Assembly: GCA_947498625.1 (NCBI GenBank)
Contig: CANMKR010000001.1
Coordinates: 240,090-304,089, forward strand
Source: an uncultured Kangiella sp.
GTDB taxonomy: Bacteria > Pseudomonadota > Gammaproteobacteria > Enterobacterales > Kangiellaceae
DNA: 64,000 bases
Direction: 5' to 3'
Positions 35,301-43,428 of this stretch are shown piece by piece. The notes below the pieces were generated by a model, which made no database searches, was not told where the DNA came from, and saw nothing but the letters and a program-made list of their open reading frames with translations. The position numbers and the translations under genes were made by a program. How positions within the stretch are numbered: the first letter of the stretch is position 1; every line of letters begins with the position of its first letter.

Positions 35301-35576
35301 TGGATGTTTGAGCAAGGCGGCATGACTGCTATGGAAGCTTTGCGAACAGCGACTATTGACGGTGCTAAAGTCCTTGGAATGGAAAAAGATTTGGGTTCAC
35401 TAGAAGTTGGCAAATTAGCCGATATTGTGGTGTTAGATGCTGATCCATTGGCAAAGCTGCGTAATAGTGATCAAGTGCATATGGTTATGATTAATGGCAA
35501 CTTGTATGAAGCGGCAACTATGAACCAATTGGCTCCGAAAAAGCAAGAACGCCCAAAGCTGTATTTTGAAGACTAA
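32352..35576 (+). CDS. TolB-like propeller fused to an amidohydrolase
   Basis: A 1074-residue exported protein with a signal peptide (KTVFISALVSLSLASVAYA). Residues about 50-650 contain repeated WD40/PD40-like blades (for example VSPDGQTLAFDLLGDIYTMP, FSPDGSQLSYTSDQGGGDNI, SPDGKFIAFVRR), a TolB-type beta propeller. From about residue 665 an amidohydrolase starts: GTVLIENNRIKAIGKSS, then VDFHWHGPY (HxH metal pair), GHTTIEHSLP (further His) and LGMEKDLGSLEVGKLADIVV. The architecture is seen in marine bacteria with broad peptidase and imidazolonepropionase-like annotations; the substrate is not known. It lies on its own between non-coding gaps, with a hairpin behind it. Confidence 0.87.
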   Translation: MKKTVFISALVSLSLASVAYAAENSDKSDKDSKKDAAWDVNKAPGKAYFADIKVTEGTWMNLDVSPDGQTLAFDLLGDIYTMPIAGGEAKNITNSMAWDMQPRFSPDGSQLSYTSDQGGGDNIWIMDADGSDSYQVTKEKFRLLNNAVWSPDGNYLAARKHFTGTRSLGAGEIWLYHKSGGNGIKLNKRPNEQKDLGEPAFTPDGQYVLFSRDSTPGRYFEYSKNSNEQIYEVFAIDRNTGDIETWISGQGGAVRPTVSPDGKFIAFVRRIREKSTLYLQDRESGAEFPIYKGLERDMQETWAIHGVYPNFAWTPDSKNIVFWAKGKIHKIDVNSKDVAEIPFSVTDKREMREAITINQEAAPADFNAKMLRWMQVSPNGKTAIFQALGYIYKVNLPNGKPQRITNQSDHFEYYPRFSSNGGSIIYTTWNDKDLGSVKIHSLFDGRQRVISQKPGHYVNPSLSADGKTAVFQAISGGYLTSPLYSKETGIIKVDLRARQQDRISKSGAKPFFNKDSDRIFYSQSKVDGEVHSQKLMSMDLSGNDKREHYVGQWISDYAISPDQQWLAFNQRYQVYVTPFVAGGKAINTGPNASNLPVKRFSEFSGANLSWSGDSKSLNWSMGPNLYQQKLDDKFAFLNANGEVPEASKATVTEIELAAKAEVPSGLIALKGAKIITMKGDEVITDGTVLIENNRIKAIGKSSEVSVPSSAQTFDVKGKTIIPGLVDFHWHGPYANNQMQPQTNWNALASLAFGVTTTHNPSASTEAVFSASEMQKTGQIVAPRLFSTGTILYGANHYFTADVNNLKDATGHLERMKSVGAFSVKSYNQPRRDQRQQVLEAARQTGLLVVPEGGSLFQHNMTMVVDGHTTIEHSLPVANIYKDVKQLMGQANTAYVPTMGVSYGGISGERYWYEKTDVWKHPILSRFVPRQILEARSVRRYKAPEEDYNHVNVARGAAQLQDEGVKVLMGAHGQREGLAAHWEMWMFEQGGMTAMEALRTATIDGAKVLGMEKDLGSLEVGKLADIVVLDADPLAKLRNSDQVHMVMINGNLYEAATMNQLAPKKQERPKLYFED

Positions 35577-35592
35577 TTGATTGATAAATAAG

Positions 35593-35622
35593 CAAAAGTA
35601 ATGCAAATACGCATTACTTTTG
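35593..35622 (+). terminator. Hairpin after the amidohydrolase gene
   Basis: CAAAAGTAATGC (35593-35604) and GCATTACTTTTG (35611-35622) are perfect 12-bp arms with a 6-base loop. The stem is AT-rich and there is only a short T-rich tail, so it may be a weak terminator. Confidence 0.55.
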
Positions 35623-35694
35623 TTCAACTTTTTGGGACTATAGTGTAAAGTGGCTTGATAGCGTATTACCTTTATATTGGAAGGAATCTATTCA

Positions 35695-37560
35695 GTGTCT
35701 CAACTAAAGCTACTAACTTTCTTGGTTTGTATCTTTTTTGCTTCTTTTGCAGTAGCAAATGAAGAGACATTATCGCAATTATACGATTTATCTAATTTAT
35801 CCATTACTGAGAGTTCAACTGAAGAGCATTTGGCTGAAATTAATCGAGTTGCGCTACAAGATCCTAGCGATCAGCGGGTGATGGCATTATCAAATATATT
35901 AAAAGCTCAATACTATTTAACTCAAGAAGATTTTAATAAAGCAAGAGAGTTTTTGATTAAGGCAAAACCCTTGGTCGATCTCATCCAATCTGACAAGCTA
36001 ACCAATGAATACCTCTTTGCCAATATGTTTGTATTGCGATCCAGTAGTGAGATTGATGCAGCTATAGAAATTGGCGAAACGCTTTATAAAAAAGTGATGG
36101 AAAGTTGGCCCAAGCACAAACTCAGTCATTTGGTACTTGAGCAAGCTTACCTTAAATCGTTTAAATACAAATACGATGAATCATTGGATTTATTAAAGCT
36201 GGCGTTAGATTATTCTTATGAAAGCAATGACCCTTTTCAAGTGGCAGAAACCTATAATTTATTTGGCATCATCTATTCAGAACTAAACGATGAATCTTCC
36301 GCCAATGAATACTATAAAAAAGCCGTCGACATAGTAGAGCTGCATCCTGGCTTATCGCGCAACACTTATTTATATACTAATTTAGCTGACTCATATCGAG
36401 TGTTAAAAAACTTTGATGATGCATCATTTTTTTTAGACAAGTCGGAACAATTAGCCAAAGAAGATGAAGATGTTGCAGGTTTGGCTTTTTCTTACCAGAT
36501 GCGCAGTCGTTTATTAGTGGATCAAAAAGATTACGCCAATGCTTTGAATTACTTAAAACAGGCGCAAGAAATCGCCGATAAAATAGGTGAAAAACTATTT
36601 AATTATGAAATCCATTCGGAACTAGCCTACCTCTATTTAATGCTGGATCAGTTAGATAAGGCAGAAGAGCATTTAGAGATTGCCGCAGCCAATGACAGTA
36701 AGCAAAATGATTCTGATAAGTTTTATATGGAAGGCATTCGTTCCAGTATTTTGTACGAAAAAGGTTTATATAAGGAAGCATACGATAAGCTTGAAGAGTC
36801 TTACGAAAACTATCGAACTCAATTTAATGATGATTTAGTTCGAGTGTCGAATTTATCACGTGAACAGCTAGACCAAGCGCAGTTGAATTTTGATAATAAA
36901 TTGTTAGCTAAAGAAAATGAATTAACTGCTAAAAACATGAAAGAGAGTGAACGCTTTAATTTATTGCTGTGGGTATTAATTGGGCTTTTATTGCTTTCCG
37001 CAATCATATTAATTGTTTATATGTACCGCTATCGCCAATTAGCAATTAGAAATCGTCATTTAGCTTATACCGATAATTTAACCAGACTGCCCAATCGACG
37101 TCATATATTTCTACAAATTGAGGAATATCATAAAAAAAGTCAGCACTCTTCTTTTAGTTATAGTGTGATAATTTTCGATATCGATCATTTCAAAGCGATT
37201 AATGATCGTTTTGGTCATCATATTGGCGATAAAGTTATTAAAGCAACTAAAGATATTTGCGAAAGCATTTTATCTGCGTCGGATTCGGTAGGAAGAATAG
37301 GTGGAGAAGAGTTTTTGATATTACTACCTAAAACCAATGAAACTGAAGCTTATAGTGTTGCGGATAAAATTCGCGAGCAATTTGAAAATTATGACTTTGA
37401 TAATTTAGCGGAAGGTTTAAAAGTGACAGCTAGCTTTGGCGTCGCTGAAGTTCATACAAACGATCAGAATGTTGATGTTTTGATTAATCGTGCAGACAGA
37501 CTAATGTATGAAGCTAAAAATACTGGTCGAAATCGTGTGATGGCCACCTCGACTATCTAA
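35695..37560 (+). CDS. Diguanylate cyclase with TPR sensor domain
   Basis: The GTG at 35695 is chosen because AAGGA lies 10 bases before it; the upstream TTG at 35677 would overlap that ribosome site. About 621 residues: signal peptide, a periplasmic helical region with TPR-like repeats (VAETYNLFGIIYSELNDESS, SYQMRSRLLVDQKDYANA), a coiled coil, a membrane helix (LLWVLIGLLLLSAIILIVYM, about residue 425) and a C-terminal GGDEF domain with DIDHFKAINDRFGH and the active site RIGGEEF. It makes cyclic di-GMP in response to something in the periplasm or to a protein partner. Confidence 0.9.
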   Translation: MSQLKLLTFLVCIFFASFAVANEETLSQLYDLSNLSITESSTEEHLAEINRVALQDPSDQRVMALSNILKAQYYLTQEDFNKAREFLIKAKPLVDLIQSDKLTNEYLFANMFVLRSSSEIDAAIEIGETLYKKVMESWPKHKLSHLVLEQAYLKSFKYKYDESLDLLKLALDYSYESNDPFQVAETYNLFGIIYSELNDESSANEYYKKAVDIVELHPGLSRNTYLYTNLADSYRVLKNFDDASFFLDKSEQLAKEDEDVAGLAFSYQMRSRLLVDQKDYANALNYLKQAQEIADKIGEKLFNYEIHSELAYLYLMLDQLDKAEEHLEIAAANDSKQNDSDKFYMEGIRSSILYEKGLYKEAYDKLEESYENYRTQFNDDLVRVSNLSREQLDQAQLNFDNKLLAKENELTAKNMKESERFNLLLWVLIGLLLLSAIILIVYMYRYRQLAIRNRHLAYTDNLTRLPNRRHIFLQIEEYHKKSQHSSFSYSVIIFDIDHFKAINDRFGHHIGDKVIKATKDICESILSASDSVGRIGGEEFLILLPKTNETEAYSVADKIREQFENYDFDNLAEGLKVTASFGVAEVHTNDQNVDVLINRADRLMYEAKNTGRNRVMATSTI

Positions 37561-37737
37561 ACACCTGAGAAACTCAATTCAAAAGCTTGGTTCCCAGAAC
37601 AGCTCATTGCTGGAAATGATGAGAACTGGTGCAATTTGCTACAAAAAGCCTCTAGAAAATTCAATAGTTTATTCGATATGGTAAATCACTATAAATTTCC
37701 AATGCACAACTCACCTTAAAGGTGTACTGAGAATATT

Positions 37738-40023
37738 ATGAAAAAGATAATTTTTGCATTAATACTAATAGCTACAAACCAATATGCAATTGCTGTTAAT
37801 AGCATAGAACAGCAAGTAGAAGACTTCCTGAATGACCTGAATCCGGTTTACAAAGTGAAGGCTCCTAATGAGACATTATTGAATAAAGCTTTAGTTAGCT
37901 TTCATGCGGAATTGTTAGAAGCAGAGCGTGATAACCTAACCATTACCTTTAGCTTAAATCCAGAACAGGTTAAGCAACTAGAAGGTTTTGGTTTCTCAGT
38001 AGAAGCATTACCGAATTGGAAGAAAAGCTGGAAACACCAGTGGCAATCAAAGCAGCAACCACAATTAAAAAACCAAATAAAAATGCCTGGCATTTCTGGC
38101 TATGAATGTTATTCAACCGTCGAAGAGACTTTCAGTAAGGCACAGCAGTTAAGCCAAACTTATTCGGGAATAGCACAATGGATCGATATTGGCGATTCAT
38201 GGGAAAAAACAGCGGGGATGGGCGGCCACGATTTAATGGTGTTAAAAATCACTAACCGCTCAATAGGTAAGCAAAAACCTAAGTTGTTTATTCATAGTGC
38301 TATGCATGCCCGTGAATATACTACCGCCGCATTGACCTTAGATTACGCCATTCAGTTAGTCGAAGGCTATGAAACCAATGCAGATTATCAGTGGATTATT
38401 GACCACCATGAAATACATCTACTTTTCATGATGAATCCAGATGGACGTAAAAAAGCCGAACAAGGAATTTTATGGCGCAAAAATACTAACCAGAATCATT
38501 GTAGCGCGACCAGCAATAATCGTGGTGCTGATTTGAATCGTAACTTCTCCTGGTTCTGGAATACCACTGCTAATGGTTCCAGCGGCAATGCTTGTGATGC
38601 AACTTATCGAGGCCCAAGCAAAGCCTCTGAGCCAGAAACTCAAGCAGTGGAAGCCTATATTAAAAGTATCTTTCCTGATCAACGCGGACCTGGCATCAAT
38701 GATGCGGCGCCTGCCTTCACCAAAGGTATGCATATAGACGTACACAGTTTTAGTGAATTAGTACTTTGGCCTTGGGGACATACTGCGGTTGAAGCGCCCA
38801 ATGCGAATGAATTAAAAACTTTAGGCCATAAGCTGGCCTATTGGAATAATTACAACCCTATCCAATCAGTTGGCTTGTATCCAACTGACGGAACTAGCGA
38901 TGATATTAGCTATGGTGAGCTAGGAATCCCACACTATACTTTCGAATTAGGAACAGAATTTTTTCAAGATTGTGCAACGTATGCAAACACCATTAAACCT
39001 AACAATCTTCCAGCATTAGTTTATGCTGCAAAAGTAGTTGAGGCCCCTTATCGCCTACCATTTGGACCAGATATTGAAGGGGTTACTTTAAACGGTGCCG
39101 TTAATGCGCAAGTTGCCGCGGGCGAAACAGTCGCCATTGCGGGTAATGCTAATGATGGCCGTTTTAAAGACGCCAATGGTGTAACCATTCCAAGGCAAAA
39201 TATTAAGGTGGTAAGTTACTTTATCGATGAGTTGCCTTGGGACAATAGCGCTAGTGCCACTATCTTAAATGCAGCGGACGGTACTTTTGATAATGATTTA
39301 GAAGCGTTTAATGGATCAATTGATACTAGCGCTTTATCCGCAGGTAAGCATCTAGTGTATTTCCAAGCAGAAGATACTGATGGCAATAAGGGCGCGCCTT
39401 ATGCAGCATTTTTAACCATTGGTACTAATCAAGCGCCGAATGCTGCCTTTAGCGTTGATTGCCAAGGTTTATCGTGTACCTTTGATGCCTCAACTTCTAC
39501 GGATGATGGTAGCATTCAACAATACAGTTGGGATATTGATGGCACTGCAGCTAGCGGTCTAATGACTAGCTATAGCTTTACGGAAGAAAAAGCTTATAAC
39601 GTTAATCTAACAGTTACTGATAATGGCAGTCTTTCCAATAGCAGTTCGCAACTGGTAGATACCAATCAAGCTCCTAGTGTTGATTTCAGTGTGAGCTGCA
39701 ATAATCTTAGCTGTTCATTTGATGCTTCGGCCAGTAGTGATTTAGTGGGCGACATTGCGAGCTATCAATGGGACTTTGGCGACGGCTCTCAAGCCACTGG
39801 TGAAACAGCAAATCGCACCTTTGCCCAAGCAGCAACCTATAATGTTAAGTTAGTGGTAACAGATGATGAAGGTGATACAGCAGAGCTCACCAAAACTGCA
39901 ACCGCAACTAGCGCCAACCCACCGACAGCAGAACCAACTTCTGGCGGTGGTGGCGGTACTTTTGGTTGGTGGATCTTATCTTTATTATTAGGCGGAGCTT
40001 TAATTAGGAAGCAGAGATTATAA
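37738..40023 (+). CDS. Secreted M14 zinc carboxypeptidase with PKD domains and GlyGly-CTERM tail
   Basis: A 761-residue protein with a signal peptide (residues 1-19) and an N-terminal propeptide-like region. The M14 catalytic domain has HAREY (His190 and Glu193 of HxxE), MNPDGRKKAE, NNRGADLNRNFSW, the third zinc ligand in IDVHSFSE (His336) and the catalytic Glu403 in YTFELGTE. Two PKD-type domains follow (AFSVDCQGLSCTFDASTST and DFSVSCNNLSCSFDASASS). The C-terminus is GGGGGTFGWW plus a hydrophobic segment and RKQR, a GlyGly-CTERM sorting tail processed by rhombosortase after type II secretion. A cell-surface or secreted peptide-trimming enzyme. A terminator follows. Confidence 0.93.
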   Translation: MKKIIFALILIATNQYAIAVNSIEQQVEDFLNDLNPVYKVKAPNETLLNKALVSFHAELLEAERDNLTITFSLNPEQVKQLEGFGFSVEALPNWKKSWKHQWQSKQQPQLKNQIKMPGISGYECYSTVEETFSKAQQLSQTYSGIAQWIDIGDSWEKTAGMGGHDLMVLKITNRSIGKQKPKLFIHSAMHAREYTTAALTLDYAIQLVEGYETNADYQWIIDHHEIHLLFMMNPDGRKKAEQGILWRKNTNQNHCSATSNNRGADLNRNFSWFWNTTANGSSGNACDATYRGPSKASEPETQAVEAYIKSIFPDQRGPGINDAAPAFTKGMHIDVHSFSELVLWPWGHTAVEAPNANELKTLGHKLAYWNNYNPIQSVGLYPTDGTSDDISYGELGIPHYTFELGTEFFQDCATYANTIKPNNLPALVYAAKVVEAPYRLPFGPDIEGVTLNGAVNAQVAAGETVAIAGNANDGRFKDANGVTIPRQNIKVVSYFIDELPWDNSASATILNAADGTFDNDLEAFNGSIDTSALSAGKHLVYFQAEDTDGNKGAPYAAFLTIGTNQAPNAAFSVDCQGLSCTFDASTSTDDGSIQQYSWDIDGTAASGLMTSYSFTEEKAYNVNLTVTDNGSLSNSSSQLVDTNQAPSVDFSVSCNNLSCSFDASASSDLVGDIASYQWDFGDGSQATGETANRTFAQAATYNVKLVVTDDEGDTAELTKTATATSANPPTAEPTSGGGGGTFGWWILSLLLGGALIRKQRL

Positions 40024-40043
40024 AGACCTATTGAATGAGTAAT

Positions 40044-40071
40044 AAAAAGGGTAGCTAAGCTACCCTTTTTT
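40044..40071. terminator. Bidirectional terminator between the carboxypeptidase and dps
   Basis: AAAAAGGGTAGC (40044-40055) and GCTACCCTTTTT (40059-40070) are perfect 12-bp arms around a TAA loop, with A and T runs on both sides. It can end both convergent genes. Confidence 0.9.
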
Positions 40072-40096
40072 GATGATCTATCAATTAAAGGAACTA

Positions 40097-40570
40097 TTAC
40101 TCTAAATGAGCTCGTAACATCCAAGCAGTTTTTTCATGCACGACTAAGCGATCCGAAACCAAACTAGCTGAAGACTCGTCATCAGCCTTATCCGCTAAAG
40201 GTAAGATTGAGCGGGCAGTTCTAACCAGGGTTTCATGACTATCAACTAAATTTTGCAGCATAGTGTTGGCATCAATATTACCCTGCACTTCCTTAATACT
40301 GGTTAGTTTGGCAAATTCGCCATAAGTACCTGGAGCCAAAAGTCCCAGAGCACGAATTCTTTCAGCAATGTCATCAACTGCTACAGCTAACTCGGTGTAA
40401 TGTTGCTCAAACAAGGTGTGTAGCGATTGGAAGAAAGGACCAGTAACATTCCAATGAAAATTATGGGTTTGCAGGTATAAGGTGTAGGTATCTGCTAACA
40501 ATCTAGATAAGCCTTCGCCCACCGCAATCCGCTCAGATTCATCTATACCAATATTTATGGACTTATTCAT
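40097..40570 (-). CDS. dps: Dps family DNA-binding ferritin-like protein
   Basis: A 157-residue four-helix protein: [23 protein letters not shown] with the ferroxidase His, [23 protein letters not shown] (second metal site) and the end [14 protein letters not shown]. Dps forms a dodecamer that oxidises and stores iron with hydrogen peroxide and shields DNA during starvation. It lacks a long Lys-rich N-terminal tail. The start has AAGGAAA upstream. The region between dps and the divergent tusA holds a perfect inverted repeat that may be its operator. Confidence 0.94.
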   Translation of the reverse strand: MNKSINIGIDESERIAVGEGLSRLLADTYTLYLQTHNFHWNVTGPFFQSLHTLFEQHYTELAVAVDDIAERIRALGLLAPGTYGEFAKLTSIKEVQGNIDANTMLQNLVDSHETLVRTARSILPLADKADDESSASLVSDRLVVHEKTAWMLRAHLE

Positions 40571-40646
40571 AGTGTATTTCCTTCTTTTCTACATGTGACT
40601 CCATTATAGGGCTATATGTTGATAGATAAAATCGAATATATCTAAT

Positions 40647-40673
40647 AAATCGATAGTTTAATAGAATCGATTT
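40647..40673. promoter_or_regulatory. Inverted repeat between dps and tusA
   Basis: AAATCGAT (40647-40654) and ATCGATTT (40666-40673) are perfect 8-bp arms, 11 bases apart, 77-103 bases upstream of the dps start and 75-101 upstream of tusA. The size and symmetry suit a dimeric regulator. It does not match the OxyR consensus well and the binder is unknown. Confidence 0.4.
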
Positions 40674-40747
40674 GCAGATCATGATTGATTCTTTAGAATA
40701 AAAGACTAAAATTTGCCCACCAAAACTGGCTTGGCTAGAATAGCTCT

Positions 40748-41002
40748 ATGAGTAGTAACCCCTTTGAAAATTTTGATCGCGAATACGATGCTATTGGTTT
40801 GCGCTGTCCTGAACCAGTAATGATGGTTCGGTTAAATGTACGCAAGATGCAAGACGGCGAAGTTTTGTTAGTACATGCCGATGACCCCTCAACGACCCGT
40901 GATATTCCTAAGTTCTGTACTTTTATGGATCACCAGTTGCTGGCCAGCGATACTGAGTCGGTGCCTTATCGATATTTGATCAAAAAGGGTTTGGCCGCTT
41001 AA
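40748..41002 (+). CDS. tusA: Sulfur carrier protein TusA
   Basis: An 84-residue protein with the family motif [18 protein letters not shown]; the persulfide-bearing cysteine is Cys20. TusA takes sulfur from the cysteine desulfurase IscS and passes it on for 2-thiolation of tRNA wobble uridine. Cytosolic. Followed after 5 bases by the DUF1285 gene, probably in one transcript. Confidence 0.93.
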   Translation: MSSNPFENFDREYDAIGLRCPEPVMMVRLNVRKMQDGEVLLVHADDPSTTRDIPKFCTFMDHQLLASDTESVPYRYLIKKGLAA

Positions 41003-41007
41003 TTGCA

Positions 41008-41580
41008 ATGAATAATAAAAATGATTTAGGCGCCTTATTATCACAATTGAATCAGTCCGATTCAGACTCTTGCAAAGGATTACCACCAGTTGAACAATGG
41101 GATCCAGATTTTTGTGGTGACATGGAGCTAGTCATTAAGCGTGATGGAAACTGGTATTATCAAGGGACTCCTATCGGCCGAAAGCGACTGGTAAAACTCT
41201 TCTCTACCGTAATTAAAAAAGAAGGTGATGATTATTACTTAGTAACCCCTGTCGAGAAACTAGGGATTCAAGTAGAAGACAAGCCTTTTATAGTTATCAG
41301 AATGACCCAACAGCATACAGATGAGGGTGTTGTTCTAGAATTTGAAGATAACTGCGATAATAAAATATGGTTAACTGATCCTGCACAGTTTTGGGTGGAG
41401 ATCGATAAAGAAACTGAAGAGCCCTCTCCTTACGTTAATGTTAGGAAAAACCTTTCAGCTTTAGTCCACAGAAACATTTTCTATGAATTAGTTGAATTGT
41501 CAGAAGAAAAGGTCGTAAACGGCGCCAAGCATTTGGGTTTTTATTCTGCGAATCGATTCTTTAGTTTAGGTAAAATTTAA
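41008..41580 (+). CDS. DUF1285 family protein
   Basis: A 190-residue cytosolic protein with the DUF1285 core: DPDFCGDMELVIKRDGNWYY and TPIGRKRLVKLFSTVIKKEGD, then VTPVEKLGIQVEDKPFIVIRM. The function is unknown; relatives form compact beta-sandwich folds. It lies between tusA (5-base gap) and a small membrane protein (4-base gap), so the three may be an operon. Confidence 0.83.
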   Translation: MNNKNDLGALLSQLNQSDSDSCKGLPPVEQWDPDFCGDMELVIKRDGNWYYQGTPIGRKRLVKLFSTVIKKEGDDYYLVTPVEKLGIQVEDKPFIVIRMTQQHTDEGVVLEFEDNCDNKIWLTDPAQFWVEIDKETEEPSPYVNVRKNLSALVHRNIFYELVELSEEKVVNGAKHLGFYSANRFFSLGKI

Positions 41581-41584
41581 TAAG

Positions 41585-41800
41585 ATGATTCGGATTGAGA
41601 AAGTTCCTAAAGTAACCTTTTACTGTTATTTAATATCAATCGGCTTAATTTCTTTGGTGATGGCTGAGCAATTTCTAGATTGGCAATGGTTTAGTCGCGA
41701 GAGTAAAATTACCATTCTGGTGATTGCTGCCATTATAGGTGTTTCTGGTTCGATCTATAGTATTGCAAAACAATTAAGCCGTTACTTATCTAAGAAGTAG
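41585..41800 (+). CDS. Small two-helix membrane protein
   Basis: A 71-residue protein with two hydrophobic segments (about residues 10-26 and 40-58) and a basic C-terminus (KQLSRYLSKK). No motif is visible and I do not recognise it. Its start 4 bases after the DUF1285 stop and its overlap of 11 bases with the convergent tag gene support it as real, if weakly. ATAAG-type sequence precedes the ATG. Confidence 0.5.
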   Translation: MIRIEKVPKVTFYCYLISIGLISLVMAEQFLDWQWFSRESKITILVIAAIIGVSGSIYSIAKQLSRYLSKK

Positions 41801-42350
41801 TTTTATAAAAGTCGCAGTCGGTGGTGTGATCATTAACCATCCCACAAGCCTGCATAAAGGCATAACAAATAGTGCTGCCGACAAACTTAAAGCCGTCTTT
41901 CTTTAACTGCTTCGACATGGCGTCTGATTCAGGGGTATTGGATGGCACTTGCGAGCGTTCTGACCATTGATTTACGATTGGTTTGCCATCAACAAATTGC
42001 CAAATATAGTCACTAAAAGTTTGTTGTTCTTTTATACGCAGATAGTTTTGAGCATTGACGATAAAAGCATTCACTTTAAGCTTATTACGAATAATCCCAG
42101 GGTCATTTAATAACTTTTCACGCTTTTTATCCGTATATTTAGCGATTTTAGCGGCATCAAAATTATCAAATACTTTACAATAGTGAGCGCGCTTTTTTAG
42201 AACAGTAATCCAGCTAAGACCAGCCTGAGCGCCTTCCAAGCAGAGCATTTCAAACAACTTTTGATCGTCATAAACGGGGACTCCCCACTCAGTATCATGA
42301 TAATCAATGTATAAAGGGTCATCAGAAACCCAAAAACAACGCTTGGTCAT
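41790..42350 (-). CDS. tag: DNA-3-methyladenine glycosylase I
   Basis: A 186-residue base-excision enzyme. RCFWVSDDPLYIDYHDTEWG at the N-terminus and VNDHTTDCDFY at the C-terminus carry the zinc ligands (Cys5, His18, and the later His and Cys), as in E. coli Tag. It removes 3-methyladenine from alkylated DNA. Convergent with the small membrane protein gene, whose last 11 bases it overlaps, and divergent from glyQ. Confidence 0.95.
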   Translation of the reverse strand: MTKRCFWVSDDPLYIDYHDTEWGVPVYDDQKLFEMLCLEGAQAGLSWITVLKKRAHYCKVFDNFDAAKIAKYTDKKREKLLNDPGIIRNKLKVNAFIVNAQNYLRIKEQQTFSDYIWQFVDGKPIVNQWSERSQVPSNTPESDAMSKQLKKDGFKFVGSTICYAFMQACGMVNDHTTDCDFYKTTS

Positions 42351-42403
42351 AGCCAGTACTCCTAAATTATTTGCTATTTTTTACCACAAATTGTTGAGAA
42401 AGG

Positions 42404-42432
42404 TTAGAAAATATAAGGATATACCGTATAAT
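42404..42432 (+). promoter_or_regulatory. Candidate promoter for glyQS
   Basis: TTAGAA (42404-42409, three of six) is 17 bases from a perfect TATAAT (42427-42432). The leader that follows holds two hairpins: TTCGCTC/GAGCGAA (42433-42449), near the predicted 5' end, and AGCTG/CAGCT (42459-42479) close to the GTG. Confidence 0.45.
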
Positions 42433-42492
42433 TTCGCTCTTTGAGCGAATAGATTAACAGCTGGAACTTGTTTTCAGCTTAAGGCGACTATT

Positions 42493-43428
42493 GTGAGTAT
42501 CGGTAACGAAAATACAAAAACATTCCAAGGGTTGATATTAACTCTACAAAACTATTGGGCTGAACTAGGTTGTGTTATCCAGCAGCCACTCGATCTAGAA
42601 GTGGGCGCGGGAACATTCCACCCCGCTACTTTCTTGCGAGCTATTGGTCCAGAGCCATGGAGTGCAGCTTATGTCCAACCCTGTCGACGCCCGACGGATG
42701 GCCGTTATGGTGAAAATCCGAATCGCTTACAACATTATTACCAATATCAAGTGGTGATCAAACCATCTCCATTGGAAATTCAAGAGATGTATCTAGGTTC
42801 AATGAAAGCTTTAGGTTTAGATCCGCTCGAGCATGATATTCGCTTTGTAGAAGATAATTGGGAATCGCCGACCTTAGGTGCTTGGGGTTTAGGCTGGGAA
42901 GTTTGGCTCAATGGGATGGAAGTAACTCAATTCACCTACTTCCAGCAAGTTGGTGGATTGGAATGTAAACCAGTGATGGGTGAAATCACCTATGGCTTAG
43001 AACGAATTGCCATGTATTTACAAGGTGTAGATTCAATTTTTGATTTGGTTTGGACCGATGGACCTTTGGGTAAAGTCTACTATCGCGATGTCTTCCATCA
43101 AAATGAAGTGGAGCAATCGACCTATAATTTTGAACATGCCAATGTGGAAAAGCTTTTTGAGTTTTTTGATTATTGCGAAAGTGAGTGTGCCAGCTTAATG
43201 GAAAATAACTTACCGCTGCCAGCGTACGAAATGGTTTTAAAGGCATCCCATGCATTTAATCTGCTAGATGCGCGTCACGCAATTTCGGTAACTGAACGTC
43301 AGCGTTTTATATTACGGGTAAGAACTTTGGCGCGCTCGGTAGCAGAAAGCTACTATGCAGCTCGTGAAGCCTTAGGATTCCCAATGCTAAATAATGGCCC
43401 GCTGAGCAGCCAACAGGAGAGCAAATAA
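42493..43428 (+). CDS. glyQ: Glycyl-tRNA synthetase alpha subunit
   Basis: A 311-residue subunit of the bacterial (alpha-beta)2 class II glycyl-tRNA synthetase. It has [20 protein letters not shown], motif 2-like [19 protein letters not shown] and the later conserved [21 protein letters not shown]. The start is GTG with AAGG 9 bases before it. The stop overlaps the glyS start (TAATG), a coupling that helps equal subunit amounts. Confidence 0.97.
   Translation: MSIGNENTKTFQGLILTLQNYWAELGCVIQQPLDLEVGAGTFHPATFLRAIGPEPWSAAYVQPCRRPTDGRYGENPNRLQHYYQYQVVIKPSPLEIQEMYLGSMKALGLDPLEHDIRFVEDNWESPTLGAWGLGWEVWLNGMEVTQFTYFQQVGGLECKPVMGEITYGLERIAMYLQGVDSIFDLVWTDGPLGKVYYRDVFHQNEVEQSTYNFEHANVEKLFEFFDYCESECASLMENNLPLPAYEMVLKASHAFNLLDARHAISVTERQRFILRVRTLARSVAESYYAAREALGFPMLNNGPLSSQQESK

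Noticed and set aside
42361-42492. T-box or other riboswitch in the glyQS leader
   Set aside because: T-boxes are not expected in gammaproteobacteria, and the specifier and antiterminator elements are absent.
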